Shown here: positions 48,940 through 61,456 of the stretch, piece by piece
Layout: each line of letters begins with the position of its first letter
How positions within the stretch are numbered: position 1 is the stretch's first letter
From: Nissolia schottii
Taxonomy: Eukaryota > Streptophyta > Magnoliopsida > Fabales > Fabaceae
Assembly (NCBI GenBank): GCA_003254905.1
Contig: QANU01109800.1
Coordinates: 470,417 to 534,416 of the forward strand
Length of the DNA stretch: 64,000 nucleotides
Direction: 5' to 3'
The notes under the pieces: generated by a model
Told to the model about the DNA's origin: nothing
Seen by the model: only the letters and a program-made list of their open reading frames with translations
The model's database searches: none
Made by a program: the position numbers and the translations under genes

Positions 48940-51900
48940 ATGAAAAACATACATTTAATTTTGTCCATTGTTTCCGTATCATTTTGTATACTTCCAATTG
49001 CAAGCCAAAAGCATGCATGTGACGAGGGTTCTCCTCAGACAAGCAAGTTCCCATTTTGCAACACTTCCCTGCCCTATGAATCCAGGGCCAAGGACTTGGT
49101 GTCACGCCTAACACTCCAAGAGAAGGCACAACAACTAGTGAACCCTTCATCTGGTGTCTCAAGGCTAGGTGTGCCTGCTTATGAGTGGTGGTCAGAGGCA
49201 CTTCATGGTGTATCAAACTTAGGGCCAGGCACACGCTTTGACAGCAGGGTGCCTGGCGCAACTAGCTTCCCAGCGGTGATACTATCCGCCGCCAGCTTTA
49301 ATGCAACTCTTTGGTATGAAAATTGTCAAACTGGCATTTGGGACTTTAGCCTAAATTGGATTACTTTGACCCAAAAAGCTAAGGATATATTCGGTTTTTG
49401 TTTTCCATTTTGACTACTTTCTTTATAAAATTCTGAAGTCATAAAACATAGGATATGAAACGAGGAAAACAAAAAACAGAAACTAAACAAATCCATGGTG
49501 TTTCTATCTATACCTTATAAACCCTTTTTGATTTTAATTTACTCGATGTGAGACTTCACTCGCGTGCTATTCCAACAGGTACAAGATGGGGCAGGTAGTG
49601 TCAACTGAGGCAAGAGCAATGTACAATGTGAACTTAGCAGGGTTGACATTTTGGAGCCCAAATGTGAATGTGTTCCGTGATCCAAGGTGGGGCCGTGGCC
49701 AGGAGACTCCAGGGGAGGACCCTCTTGTTGTGTCTACCTATGCTGTGAAATATGTCCGTGGCCTACAAGATGTGGAGGATGAGGCAAGTGCTAAGGCTGA
49801 TAGGCTTAAGGTCTCAAGCTGTTGCAAGCATTACACTGCTTATGACCTTGACAACTGGAAAGGCATTGATCGCTTCCATTTTGATGCTGAGGTAAAAGAG
49901 ATGCCATTTAATGCATGAGCAATTGGTCTAAAAGAGTTACAAGTGCAAATGAGGTAGCATATGTACATTATTAATTGAAACTTTTTGCAGGTAACAAAGC
50001 AAGACTTGGAGGACACGTATCAGCCTCCATTTAAGAGCTGTGTGGAGGAAGGGCATGTTAGCAGTGTCATGTGTTCTTACAATAGGGTAAATGGAGTTCC
50101 TACATGTGCTGATCCAGACCTACTCACAGGAGTAATCAGAGGCCAATGGGGTCTAGATGGGTTTGTCTACCATATCCCTAACTCAGTCACTTCATTTTTT
50201 TATTTTCATAACATGTCATGCTAATTTAAACATTATACAAAATATTTTACTACTTTTGTTAGCCACGAGAAACTAATACTACTGATATGACACGTGTTTA
50301 TGTTGTCAATTCTTTTCTTTTGTAATTTGAGAGAACAACTTGTGAAGCTAACTAATATCTTTTGCTTTGAATGCAGATATATTGTTTCAGATTGTGATTC
50401 AGTGGAAGTATATTACGATGCCATTCATTACACTGCAACTCCTGAAGATGCAGTGGCTCTTGCATTGAAAGCAGGTGAAATTAAAGTTACAGCAGCTAAA
50501 AAAGTTCCATAATTTTCTGATAGGGAAGAAAAATTTATGATTGATCTCACCTTGCAGGCTTAAATATGAATTGTGGAGACTTTCTAAAGAAATACACAGA
50601 AAATGCAGTAAAATTGAAAAAGGTAGATGAATCTATTGTAGACCAGGCCTTGGTGTACAATTACATAGTCCTAATGAGATTGGGCTTCTTTGATGATCCA
50701 AAGTCACTTCCATTTGCAAACCTTGGCCCATCTGATGTGTGCACTCAAGAAAACCAGCAATTGGCCCTTGATGCTGCAAAGCAAGGAATAGTGTTGCTTG
50801 AAAACAGTGGAGCTCTTCCTTTATCCAAAAATAACATTAAAAAATTGGCTGTGATTGGACCAAACGGCAATGCCACCACAGTTATGATTAGCAACTATGC
50901 CGGCATACCTTGCCGCTACACTAGCCCACTACAAGGACTACAGAAGTACATTTCTTCTGTGACTTTTGCGCCAGGTCGTGTAACATCCCAAATTTTGTAA
51001 CCTCGATAATTTAGTGTTACTAATAATTAAACAATGATAGGTTGTGCAAAGATAATTAATTAGTAGGGTGTTACAGGTTGCAGCAATGTTAAATGCAGCA
51101 ATCAGAACCTTATTGCAGCAGCAACTAAGGCGGCTGCCGGTACTGATGCAGTGGTAGTGGTTGTGGGATTAGACCAGTCTATTGAAGCAGAGGGATTGGA
51201 CAGAGTGAACTTGACACTTCCTGGATTTCAAGAGAAGCTTGTGAAAGATGTGGCTGAAGCTACCAAGGGAACATTGGTTTTAGTCATAATGGCAGCTGGT
51301 CCGGTTGACATTTCTTTCACTAAAAGTGTTAGTAACATAGGGGGGATATTGTGGGTAGGGTATCCTGGTCAAGCTGGAGGGGATGCCATAGCCCAAGTAA
51401 TATTTGGAGATTACAACCCAGGTACTATCTTTTGTACTAGTTGCTACATTTATCTTTAATACTTTGTTACTATACTATGACAAGACGTTGTATCGTCATC
51501 TGATCCATTTAGCTAACCCTAGCTAGTGGGACAAGACTTAGTTGTTCTTTTTAATATAGCAAGACACTATAACATCGTCTGATCCATACAGCTGACTCCA
51601 CCTAGTGGGACAAGACTTAGTTATTGTTGTTACTGGATTATGTAAACAAAACTTTAGACACTAACAATGAATTATTCATTTTTAGGTGGTAGGTCCCCTT
51701 ACACATGGTATCCACAATCTTATGTTGATCAAGTACCAATGACAGACATGAACATGAGAGCCAACAGCAGCAAAAATTACCCTGGAAGAACCTACAGGTT
51801 TTACAGTGGGGCTTCACTCTATGAATTTGGCCATGGACTAAGCTACTCCACATTCTCCACTTATGTCGCATCTGCTCCCTCCACCATAGTGATCCAGAGC

Positions 51901-52335
51901 AACTCATCCATACATAATAACATCTTGTCTTCTAAATCATTCTCAGAGGGTCAAGCAGTTGCTGTCTCCACCATAAGTTGCATGGACTTGACATTCTTGA
52001 TTGTGGTTGGTGTGAAGAACAATGGACCCCTTGATGGATCTCATGTGGTGCTAGTGTTCTGGGAGCCACCAAGTTCTGAGCTTGTGACTGGTGCTCCAAT
52101 CATGGAGCTGATAGGATTTGAGCGAGTGCAAGTTAAGGTTGGGGTGACAGAGTTTGTGACAGTGGAAATAGATTTATGCAAATTATTAACAATTGTGGAT
52201 GGTGATGGCAAGAGAAAGCTGGTCATTGGAAAGCACAACATTCTGGTTGGTTCTTCTAGTGGGAACCAGGTGACACACCAAATTGATGTTAAGATTTCAG
52301 GGAATATGAATGAAGAACAATTCATGTCTGAGTGA
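48940..52335 (+). CDS. BXL: GH3 beta-D-xylosidase (BXL family), cell wall
   Basis: This is a secreted glycoside hydrolase family 3 enzyme, expected to release xylose (often also arabinose) from wall xylan or arabinan. Seven exons (48940-49313, 49579-49891, 49991-50160, 50377-50474, 50558-50974, 51077-51421, 51686-52335) give 788 residues. The start [16 protein letters not shown] gives a clean signal peptide; an in-frame ATG at 48907 would add 11 residues. Family motifs in order are [46 protein letters not shown] and the nucleophile box GYIVSDCDS (Asp about 291). In the second domain [13 protein letters not shown] carries the likely acid/base region, then [19 protein letters not shown] and FGHGLSYS. 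A fibronectin III-like domain ends the protein. It is closest, from memory, to the BXL1-type clade. All frames are intact. Confidence 0.94.
51478..51630 (+). mobile_element. Two LINE 3'-tail-like copies in tandem in BXL intron 6
   Basis: Two near-identical units of about 75 bases (51478-51554 and 51557-51630) share CATC(T/G)TCTGATCCAT-like text, then CTAGTGGGACAAGACTTAGTT. The end of this unit matches the end of the LINE-like fragment in CLPR1 intron 6 (TTTAGTGGGAAAAAGCTTGG). The family assignment is inference from that match and from remembered L1 tails. Confidence 0.5.
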
Positions 52336-52558
52336 ATAGTATTCTATATGCTAACTAGCTTGCTTATTTCACACGTCATGCATGACGAAAATAAAGTTTT
52401 ATGTCAGTGATGATGAGTTTGATCATTGTATGTATGTGTGGAAGTGGGAGATTCCTCAGTATGAGACAAATACCGAACATTAATAAATATTTATATAGTT
52501 CTGTTATTTTGAGTATATTATATTGGGAGTTCAAGTTTGGTGAAACCAATACAACAGC

Positions 52559-52631
52559 GCTAGAAGATGGGCTTGACCCTTCGACCTTATGGTTAAGGGC
52601 CATACGCTCTAACCAACCGAGCTACTCCAGC
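52559..52631 (-). tRNA. tRNA-Lys(CTT)-like sequence, probably a pseudogene
   Basis: The 73-nt minus-strand sequence folds as a cloverleaf: acceptor GCTGGAG with TTCTAGC, D-stem GCTC/GAGC, anticodon stem TATGG/CCATA around CCCTTAA, and T-stem GAAGG/CCATC with one A-A mismatch. The anticodon reads CTT (Lys). Against function: position 33 is C instead of the near-universal U, and the T-loop is GTCAAGC rather than TTCRANY, which weakens the B box. The A box (TAGCTCGGTTGG) is good. There is no intron and no encoded CCA. A decayed tRNA or a tRNA-derived SINE head are both possible. Confidence 0.6.
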
Positions 52632-53261
52632 TTTCATTCTTTATGTCAATTAAAAGTTTTTAATAGTGTGCTTGAAGACAATCTCAACAGGACATCTGCC
52701 TTACGTGTTTAAACGAACGAACCAATCACTTTCCCTAAAAATAATGGTTGCAATACATTTTATTTATTTATATATAAAGAAGTATTTTTCGTTGAAATTC
52801 ATTAATCAATTCTCACCACCAAGAAGCTAGCCCCTCTTTTCCACGCAAATTGAAAGTGGCGTTGAGCTGTTAAGCTTAAATCCTTTGGCAAATTTACTAC
52901 GCGCAATGCCATAGCCGCCTAAGGAAACATCTTTGAAATTACGAAATATCCATATGAAGCAAAAAAAGTCAGAGTCAGAGTTGTCATACCCGTGTACTCA
53001 TCCATATCGCAATTGTTCAAAAGTCAAAGGCAATTAACTTTCCTCCTATTGGAAGAAAAATTGTTTAGCAACACCAATGCATGCATCTACTTTTTTATTT
53101 CCCCCGACTTAAAAAATAAAAACAAAAAGACCTACATACATTAAATGCTACATTTTGTCAAAATAGCCCACAAAAGAAAGTCAATGAAATTATTCCCTCT
53201 ATTTGTAAATGGAATGCAATTTAATCAATATATCTATCATAGAACTCCAACTGGCTAACAA

Positions 53262-53269
53262 TATAAATA
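53262..53269 (+). promoter_or_regulatory. TATA box of the small single-exon gene
   Basis: TATAAATA lies 114 bases before the start codon, within an ACAATATAAATACAAG context. Confidence 0.6.
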
Positions 53270-53382
53270 CAAGTCCCCCGTCCAACCTTATATACCATTA
53301 ACCAAAAATTCACTTCAAGCTCAAAGTCTTTCAAATATTCACATAATCGAAGTTTGTGAGTGCTCAAGACAAAGCAAAAGCA

Positions 53383-53751
53383 ATGGAAGGTTTGATTCCA
53401 TATCTTATTCATGCAATCAAGAACCAGCAAAAGCATCATCATCACCACCGCCAGCACGGGTACAAGAGGAGCTTCTCCCATTCAGAGAGCTCAAACAACC
53501 GCAGCTACCATCTGCTGATGGGATCTGACTCAGCCACTGGAGAAGGATCCTCTCACAGGAGAACCAGGTCTGATTCCCACTACCCTCCGAATATCACTGT
53601 TGATGGTGTTGATGGGTTTTTGGTCAGCCCCAGAGGCCCTCTCACTACTTCTATTGCTGCTGCTCCAACTTCTCATGCTGCTGCTCCTGCTTCTGCTTCT
53701 TATGCTGCACAACATCACACTAATAATTTCAACAGAAAAAAGATCTTCTAA
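53383..53751 (+). CDS. Small plant-specific protein, unknown function
   Basis: This is a single-exon gene of 122 residues. It opens [21 protein letters not shown] start of the type MEGLIP(F/Y)(L/V)xxAI is shared, as I recall it, by a family of small uncharacterised plant proteins, usually stress- or defence-responsive in expression lists. It has a five-His run, a basic stretch ([12 protein letters not shown]), a Ser/Arg-rich section ([10 protein letters not shown]) and an Ala/Pro/His-rich C-terminus ending FNRKKIF. There is no signal peptide or membrane span. Composition and low-complexity segments suggest a largely disordered protein. The ATG at 53383 is chosen because the upstream extension lacks an ATG. 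Function is not assigned. Confidence 0.7.
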   Translation: MEGLIPYLIHAIKNQQKHHHHHRQHGYKRSFSHSESSNNRSYHLLMGSDSATGEGSSHRRTRSDSHYPPNITVDGVDGFLVSPRGPLTTSIAAAPTSHAAAPASASYAAQHHTNNFNRKKIF

Positions 53752-55459
53752 ATTGAAAGGAGTTTTAGTTTTACCGTTGAATGAAGAATTTGAGTAGTGA
53801 AATCCATTCATATTTATTATTCTGATGGTGAAAAGTAAGATATTCACTTTATAGGATTTCCAATTCTTTTATATTTTGAATCTTTTAGATATTGTTCCTC
53901 TTCTTGTATTTGACTCCTTTGTTTATGTTAATTAATTTGTGTATACTTCTGATTTCCTAAGGTATCAATTGTAGTGAATAGAATACTACTAGCTTTGGTG
54001 TGCTTCAATGAACGTTAACAGATTTGAGGGTTATCAAATTTAATTATGTGAATTACAGAACCTATATTGAGTAATGACTAATGAGTACTTACCTGATTTA
54101 TGATCACATTAGCTTCATGATTGTAATTAACATAACCACGAAGTAAATGAATGACATTACCAAAAGCCAACTGCCCAAAATAATTATGTTGAAAAAGAAA
54201 AAGCAAAATAATATTCAAAGATGGAATAATAGTCGCCGTCAAATTTTCAGACAGTTTGGTCTCACGCACCTAGTTGATTGTTGAATTTGATTCTACGATA
54301 ATAAAAAAAAGGGGAAAAAAAAATGGTTTGGTTTCACATTAAATTCTATTTTGAGAGACATATGCATTGTGCACTTGTTTATGTGACTGTTGGGCCCAGT
54401 TGCAAATGTGAATATTAGAGATTAGTGATTTGAGGGTATATTTTTTTCTGCACATATTCATTGGCCTATGTGTTTTTGTCAAACAACCTTGGCCCTATAT
54501 AATTAAGCTCACCAAAGAGACCTCTCCCAACTTTCAAATTTGTCTTATTCTTCAACCTCCAACCGCATTGTTCACGTTCTTCTCCCTCTAAGAATTGCGG
54601 TGCTGCGGAGGTTTTCCTACCATCTCCGCAATTCATCCGAGATCAAAAATGAGACTTGATTCACATCTAATCTTAGAAGAAATCTCATAAAAGTATTTTT
54701 ACCAAATTTAAATTTTGAGTAGAACGAAAATAAACCCCTTAATAATAGTATACTTGTGTGATTGGTAGGATTTCGTTAATTTTGTAGTTAGTTAATAATC
54801 TCATGACTTCTCTTATCATTTTTCTATTAGTTTTCTAAGTTATTTTATTCATAATTTTAAAAAATATTCTCTTTACCTACCATTTTATTTTCGTAACATT
54901 TATCTGTTTTTTTTACTTGAATATAGTAGTTTCATTTTGCTTTTGATTTTAGAAGTATAAAAAAAGTAGAGTAGTTTACGGAGAAATTCTCTTGTTAATA
55001 ATAGAGAAGAATTTTGCTCCACCTAACATCTCAAAACACCAAATTCAAATCCAAAATATGCGTGGCATCCACGTCACCTCATCCCATTTCAATACGTACA
55101 TAAGTATCTCGATACTTGTGCGCTCCCACATTATACCATCTCCATACTTCAAGAATTTAAAAAAAAAAGTTGCTCCTTAGTGAGATAATCTCGTGTATTT
55201 GCCAATTTTTAATACAGCGCTCTTCCACTCTACTACTGCAGGCATGGCATGGCATGGCATTGCATTGCATTGTAACAAATTGCAGGCATTGCATAAAATT
55301 AACCTAACGAATGAGTTTTAAACATGTAATTTACGAAATCATGAAGTACACTAAATGAAGAAAATCGTCTCTGGAAACTGTCCAACAAGACACAAGTTAT
55401 ATATAATGATTTCCGAAAAAGTAACCATTACAAGCTTAGCAAATACTGGCCGTTTGATA
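53752..55459. other. Intergenic region, short tandem repeats
   Basis: No gene is seen. A pentamer array (GGCAT, drifting to TGCAT) lies at about 55241-55272. The right edge holds the 3' UTR of the minus-strand gene. Confidence 0.5.
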
Positions 55460-57860
55460 TCATGATTGCAAGAGTGCTTCCAGCTTTGCAATCTGGTCAT
55501 CCTCACTCTTCTGAATAGGATCCTTATTAACCTCTTGATACAAATCATGTTTCCACTTCTCTGCTTGAGTCTTAGGATGATAACCTTGTCTTCCATGAAA
55601 TTTATCTCTTGGCCTGTAATTGCCATTGCCTCCTCCGGCCCCATACCTTGCTCTTGATGAAAAGCCATCCCTCCTAGCTTCATTCCTGTTGGGTCCTCCT
55701 CTCTCATCTGCAATTTGCTTCTGAGGTCTGTCCTCCTTCCTGTCATTTCTTTCTGAAGGGTTGCTGATTCTTTCCTCCTTCCTGTCATTCCTTTCTGAAG
55801 GGTGGTCGGCATGACTTGACTTTACAGTCATTGTTGTATCTGATTTGACTTCTCCTGACTCAAGTGGAATCTTCTTCTCCCTAAATCTCCTCGTTGTAGG
55901 TGGTTGATCATCTTTCCTTTCACGAAAACCATCTCTTCTCTTGAGATTGTCGTCCAGTTTAGAATGTGATTTCTCATCTCTTGGCTCTCTACTTTGACTT
56001 GTCTGTATCCTTTCATTATGCTCTCTGCTTTGAGTAAAGACTTTTCCTACATGAAATGGAAGAATACTGTGCTTCAGTATATGGAGTCAATCTGCTAATC
56101 ATTCATGCACAATAAAGCCAAAGGTAAAGAATGCATATCTAAAATAAACTAATAAGGAAACTCACCACCAGCTTCCCTTCGTTCAGAGCTTCGACCAACC
56201 TGTCCAGCACTACCCTGTTCATCATGCTGTTATAAAACATGCATAGGCAAGCCTAAGATGGTTATATTTGGAGGCACTTGAAAGCATGGGGCTGGACAAG
56301 AATCCTGCTACATCACCCCCGAAAAATAGTTTGCACACACTGAATAACAATCAAGCATATAAAGGGATTTTAAATCTGTAAAAAAGAACTTCCAAATCAT
56401 CCTGAAAATTAGCATTAAGGCATTTTCTTTTCAATACTGCAACTCCTTGTGGACCAAGGTATGGAAGAACTATTTTCAACAATTCTGGCAAAGGATTTAA
56501 CATTATACAGCCTGCACAGTCAACTACTATGCACATACCAAGTGTAAACTGTTCATACAATACTTAACTATCAAATCAAACATCAGTTGGTGCCAACACT
56601 TCTGGTTCTGATTCGTATTTCACCTAGTATAACTACACTATATAGCAATCCTGGCAATCTTGAACAAGTGACTTGCCATTCAATGATTCAACACAGGTTG
56701 TAGTAGTAAGCATAGAGAAAAAAAGGTCAGGGCCACGGATTTGCATTGCCATTGGAAGGTCAGCAAACGGAATCACTTACAAATTGTTCTTGACAATTAT
56801 TCGCCAAACAAAAAAGTAAACATTGGTTTATCATGTTATTCTCACATTAAACCCTATTATAACAATTGTTTGATGTTTACCAACCACAAGATGACTATGC
56901 AATTCAAGGGAACCCAAGGCAACTACTTAATCTGGGGAATTGAAGGTTCAATCACGGCTTAGCCTAGTGGTTTGTGTCAAACACGCCACTCCTCTTCGAG
57001 AATACAAAAATCATCGACTTCAAAATAAAGCAGGTTAAGTATATACATTATTCTCTTTTCCAACATTTTTCATTCTGGCTTGACTCACTCACCAGGACCT
57101 TAAAAAGGGTAAAACAACATCTAAATCCAAATCTAATACAAGTCAATAGGCAGATGTAAATATAGTTAGAACCACCAGAACACAGGTAATAAAGCATACT
57201 CAAAAAACCATTCCTTTGAACTACACCTGATAGTAAGAGTGGGATCTCAGTGGTTGAGTAGGATCAGATGAATGCTTGGACGCTTCGTTACGATCATTTG
57301 ATTTCTTGCCAGCAGCAGCATCTTTGTTAACTTGCTTAGAATGATGTGGTAAGCTGTTCCTCAGATCCCGATCCTTATGGTCTCCTCCATTTGTTGTTAC
57401 TCTATCCCTTTCTCTTTCTCTTTCTCTTTCTCTTTCCCTCTCTCTGTCTCTGTCTTGTTTTCCATCCTTTCTATATCTCTTGGGACTAAAATCAGCACCA
57501 ACCATCAAACCCGGGATCAACACACAACAAACATTCTAAAATTTTCACCAGTGGTTTTGCTTCAATTTTAAGAGAATTTTTTAAGCTATATCAACGAGTA
57601 TTTGGTAAAAACTGGTATAATTGTAAAATAAGCTAATTCCGCGAACTAGAATGAATGCATGCAAGCCAACCCTAGTTACAATTGGAAATCCATTTCTAAA
57701 CCCCTTTTTTATAGAGTGAGATTACGGGGTAACAATAAACAACAGCAAACATAGCTCAAGATTCAAACGATTGAGTTGAAAAGAGAAAGTCATGTATGTA
57801 CCTTGGTTCTCGATCGAACTTAGAATGGTGACGCTTGGAATCGGAGTCTCGACGAGACAT
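55460..57860 (-). CDS. RE/RD-rich nuclear protein, uncharacterised
   Basis: Four exons in coding order (57802-57860, 57227-57485, 56166-56226, 55460-56046) give 321 residues. The start MSRRDSDSKRHHSKFDREPS is basic. It is followed by an alternating Arg-Glu tract (encoded by a CTTTCT-type microsatellite near 57400-57440), then long charged, disordered sequence. Two 14-residue units containing PSERNDRKE sit at DNA offset 42 (55731-55761 and 55773-55803). A Gly/Arg patch (SRARYGAGGGNGNY) precedes the C-terminus, where KWKHDLYQEVNKDP and EDDQIAKLEALL look like the only ordered, conserved part. Composition resembles splicing-associated or RNA-binding nuclear proteins, but there is no RRM or other domain I can name. 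Function is inferred only from composition. Confidence 0.78.
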
Positions 57861-59937
57861 TGATTGGGGTTTTCTTCTTCAGATGGAATCTGAATCCTCG
57901 ACAAACACCTTTTAGGGCTTAAGCTTCTTTGTATCCCTCACTATCCATTCCATCATTTCGTGTTTATGTTAAGATGCGGCAGCCTCCACCAATTGGCTCT
58001 TCAACATCACACGCCAGCCGCACGATCCTCATCTTCCATTTTGTGCAAGCTAACCAAATTATATGATTTTTTATTTTTTTTAATAAGTTCCTCACCTTTC
58101 TAAAAAAGAGAGACTTATCTTCATTTATCCCACTATTTAGTTACATGGTTATTTTATGTTGAAGTATTCATTAACTCTATATAAACATGAGCTGTGGTTG
58201 ACCGCAGGAGGGTTATCATTTTTTAATTGAACGTGCCTACAAGCCAGCAAAGAAATTAGTTATTAAACCTGCATCGATGAATACTCAGGTCTTATATTCT
58301 AAAAAAAATTAACTCTAAATAAGTAGTGTGATAATGATCATAATTCTCTCAATTTATAAATCATCATCATCTCTAACAATTTACATATTTTATTGTTATT
58401 TTTTACTTTATTTTTTTGTTATAAATTATATATTTTATTATCATTTTAATAAATCACCACCATTTATGACGATTTATATATATATATATATATATTAATA
58501 AATTGTCATAAAATGGTGATGATTTATATAAAAAGATCACATTTTGACAATTTCAATAGAAAGATCACAATTTAGAATTTATACTTAGTTATTATCACAA
58601 TCAAATGGATTTTCTGTATCTAAATCCAATTTTTCTCTCCTCTATAAAACAATCAATTATTTAATTTTGATGTATTATTATTATAAAATTATTTTGTATA
58701 TTTATTCAATCATATATTTCTACATTAATAATAAAATAATAATAGTGTAAAAGTCTAATAATCACTATTTTTAAAATCCCACATTAATAAGAGAAAATTG
58801 CATTTTAATTTTTGAAAGCACAAAACTTGATCATCAAAGAAATACACAGATACCTATGTCCATGCGAGGAACCATTACCAATATATTAAAAATTGAAATT
58901 GGGATGAATATTTATGTGAATTTTTTTAAATAGACTAATATCTTTAAACTTTTATTGGTTACAAACACCTCCTAGACAACCAAAATAAGTTCAAACTTTA
59001 TGTTCTTAAAAGCTAAATGCAATCATTTTCTATGAAGACATTAAATAAATAAATAATAATCTATATTATTAATCTATATCTATACTTTTATACTTACTAT
59101 TAATAAAGATGATTCATGTAATAATCATTTTTTTTCTCTAAATCAATTTTTTAAGTCCACACATATCTTTTAATTAATAAAATTAAATCAATTGTTGAGG
59201 TGACATCTTCTTTATCCTTACACCTACAGAGAAATTAAATGCTTACCTCTTGCCATAAAATGCTGTTATAACTCAATTATTACATCCCCATTAAAAATAA
59301 TTATAATGACTTTGTCTAAAATATAGGTAGATCATGTAAATTGTGGTGAAGAAATTCAGTTGTTCACCACTTCCATTCAAAATTATCTAATAAAAAAAAT
59401 TAAATAATAATTTTATAATTACATGTTAGGCTACGGTCTAATGATTGTTTAAAGATTATTCGATGAAACAAAAGAATCTGAATTTAAGTTATAAGATAGA
59501 TAAAAAGTTTTTCTATTTATCTTAGTGAAAATAAAACTGCTCTAAAACTATGCTTACTACTGAGTCGTACTTATTTTCAATAAACCTCAAACACAGCATA
59601 CATAAAAGGTTGTTAAAATATAGTAGTAGAAAATGAGGTAACCAAATGCTATATTCATATTATTCTTAGAATAACATATAATCATCGTTCTTACACATCA
59701 TTTCCCAAAACTCCTCATATTGATGCCGTTCTGTTCTGGTGTTGCTATGTCCTGTTGCAAATTTTGCCAAGTGTGATTGCAAGAGCCACATAAGCAAATA
59801 AAGCAGCATCACTTCTCAGAAACTTCCCAGTTTCAGAACATGGTCCCAAATTTAAGCAGCTATAGGATTCCCAAAAAGAAAATACTATACAAGAATTTTG
59901 CTGAGGTGAGTCACGCTCTGACCAACCCTGACGGAAA
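57861..59937. other. Intergenic AT-rich region
   Basis: The first 150 bases hold the leader and promoter of the RE/RD-rich gene. The rest is very AT-rich with an AT microsatellite at about 58470-58495. No gene is seen. The frames around 59745-59966 belong to the last exon region of the next gene. Confidence 0.5.
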
Positions 59938-61456
59938 TCACTTTTTGGGTGATCTGAATCTTGCACACCATTTTATCATCAGTTCTTCAATGTTGGCATC
60001 CATGCGGGTACCAACACCTCCCCAGACCAGCATGTGCCCAATATCCCCAAGCGATGAGCCTGTCACTTCGTACACAGGTTTAAACCCAAGTCTGGTGTAG
60101 AACCTAACCAACTGTTAAAATTGGATAAACAAAAGACATCAAAATGTAACTATTACAGTCCTATAAGATAGAGGATGAAATAATTATCATAAAATAAAGT
60201 TGGATTGTGTGAGACACCAAGAGTAACACAGCTTTTTATTTATTTTCTATCTTATTTGACTAAGCAACTTAATACTCACTTAATACTCTTCCAAAAAAAA
60301 ATTAATTTTAATACCTTTTTAAAAAATTAAAATATCTAACTTTTTAAACCATCTTTCTAAACATTTAAAGTATAAAAATTTATTTTATTATATATATATA
60401 TATATATATAAATATAAAATAATTTATTTATAAATTATTTTTCAAAGGTTCATTTTATGATAAACTCTTTTTTACCTGAGTATCCAAACATGCCCTAAAA
60501 CCAAAATTACAGATATTAGTAGAAACTAAAAATAAATTGAATAAAGTACAACAAATTTTTCTACTAAAATTAAGTGAAATTAGCCTGATTCTTTTATTTG
60601 TTCAATGATCCTCACTTGATATGATAAACAACACTTTAATAACAAATAACATCTAATTTTATTATTATTTTAAAAAAACTAATGTTTCCTCTAAAAAAAA
60701 TAGAAAAAATATCAATATAATTTCACTAAAGCACGTAGAGAGTTTAATGTAATTTAAACAAACATATTCAAGGGAACTAAGTTTTATCCATACCCTGTTC
60801 AATTTTCAAGTAAAATTACAAGAGACCCAATTAATTATAAAGCTCTAGAAAAGAAATGATTTTCAGTTTCTGATAATTGTGAGAATTGATTCTAGATGAA
60901 AAGCAAAGAGAATACTAGTAAAGTAAACTTGGGTTTGTTCAGTTGTGGATAAGGTTGGGATCACTACCTTAGAATGGTAAAGGTCGGAATCATTGATGGC
61001 CAGCAACTCCGCCGTCGTGCAGGCACAATCGTAGCCATGTCGAATCGCGACGGCGCCGATGAACAAGCCAATGCCGAAGATCGATTTGTCCATCCCCAGC
61101 GTTTCCCTCCGGAGCCTGATTGAGTCCAAGTGGAGAATCCTCCTGCCCCATGGGACCCACACTCTAATCAGCCCCTCCGCCCTCCCAACCTCTCTGCTGC
61201 TCTCCAGGCTCCTCGCCGTTATCCTGAAGAAGGGCCCCACAGTCTGGAGCTGAAGGTCCAGCCTCTGTGCTCTTGATGCTTCTAGTATTTCCGACATGGT
61301 TGGCACCACTGCTGTTGCTGCTGCTGCTGCTGCTTCGTTGCTGCACTTGGCAATCGAGCGTGGGAACCTCGTGTTATTTCCAAGGGAGATTGAGGTGAAC
61401 CACTCTGGGATCCGAACTTTTGCACTGCAAATAGGAACGTGGATTCTAGTTTGCAT
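59938..61456 (-). CDS. GNAT-like acyltransferase family protein, probably plastid
   Basis: Two exons (60968-61456 and 59938-60111) give 220 residues. The first ATG in frame is at 61456; a longer frame to 61486 starts with TTG and is not used. Residues 1 to about 60 are rich in Ser, Arg and Ala with an eight-Ala/Thr run and few acidic residues, consistent with a plastid transit peptide (inference). The C-terminal half ends with LVRFYTRLGFKPVYEVTG, the beta-strand/alpha-helix pattern that closes GNAT acetyltransferase folds, preceded by LLAINDSDLYHSK. The acetyl-CoA-binding R/Q-x-x-G-x-G/A loop is not evident, so it may be catalytically atypical. Substrate unknown. The 856-base intron (60112-60967) is AT-rich and contains a TA microsatellite near 60391-60411. 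Confidence 0.75.

Larger units (their letters stand above)
52336..53382. other. Region between beta-xylosidase and small gene
   Basis: It holds the beta-xylosidase 3' UTR, the tRNA-like sequence (52559-52631) and the promoter of the next gene. TATAAATA at 53262-53269, 114 bases before the ATG at 53383, is the best TATA box. Confidence 0.5.
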
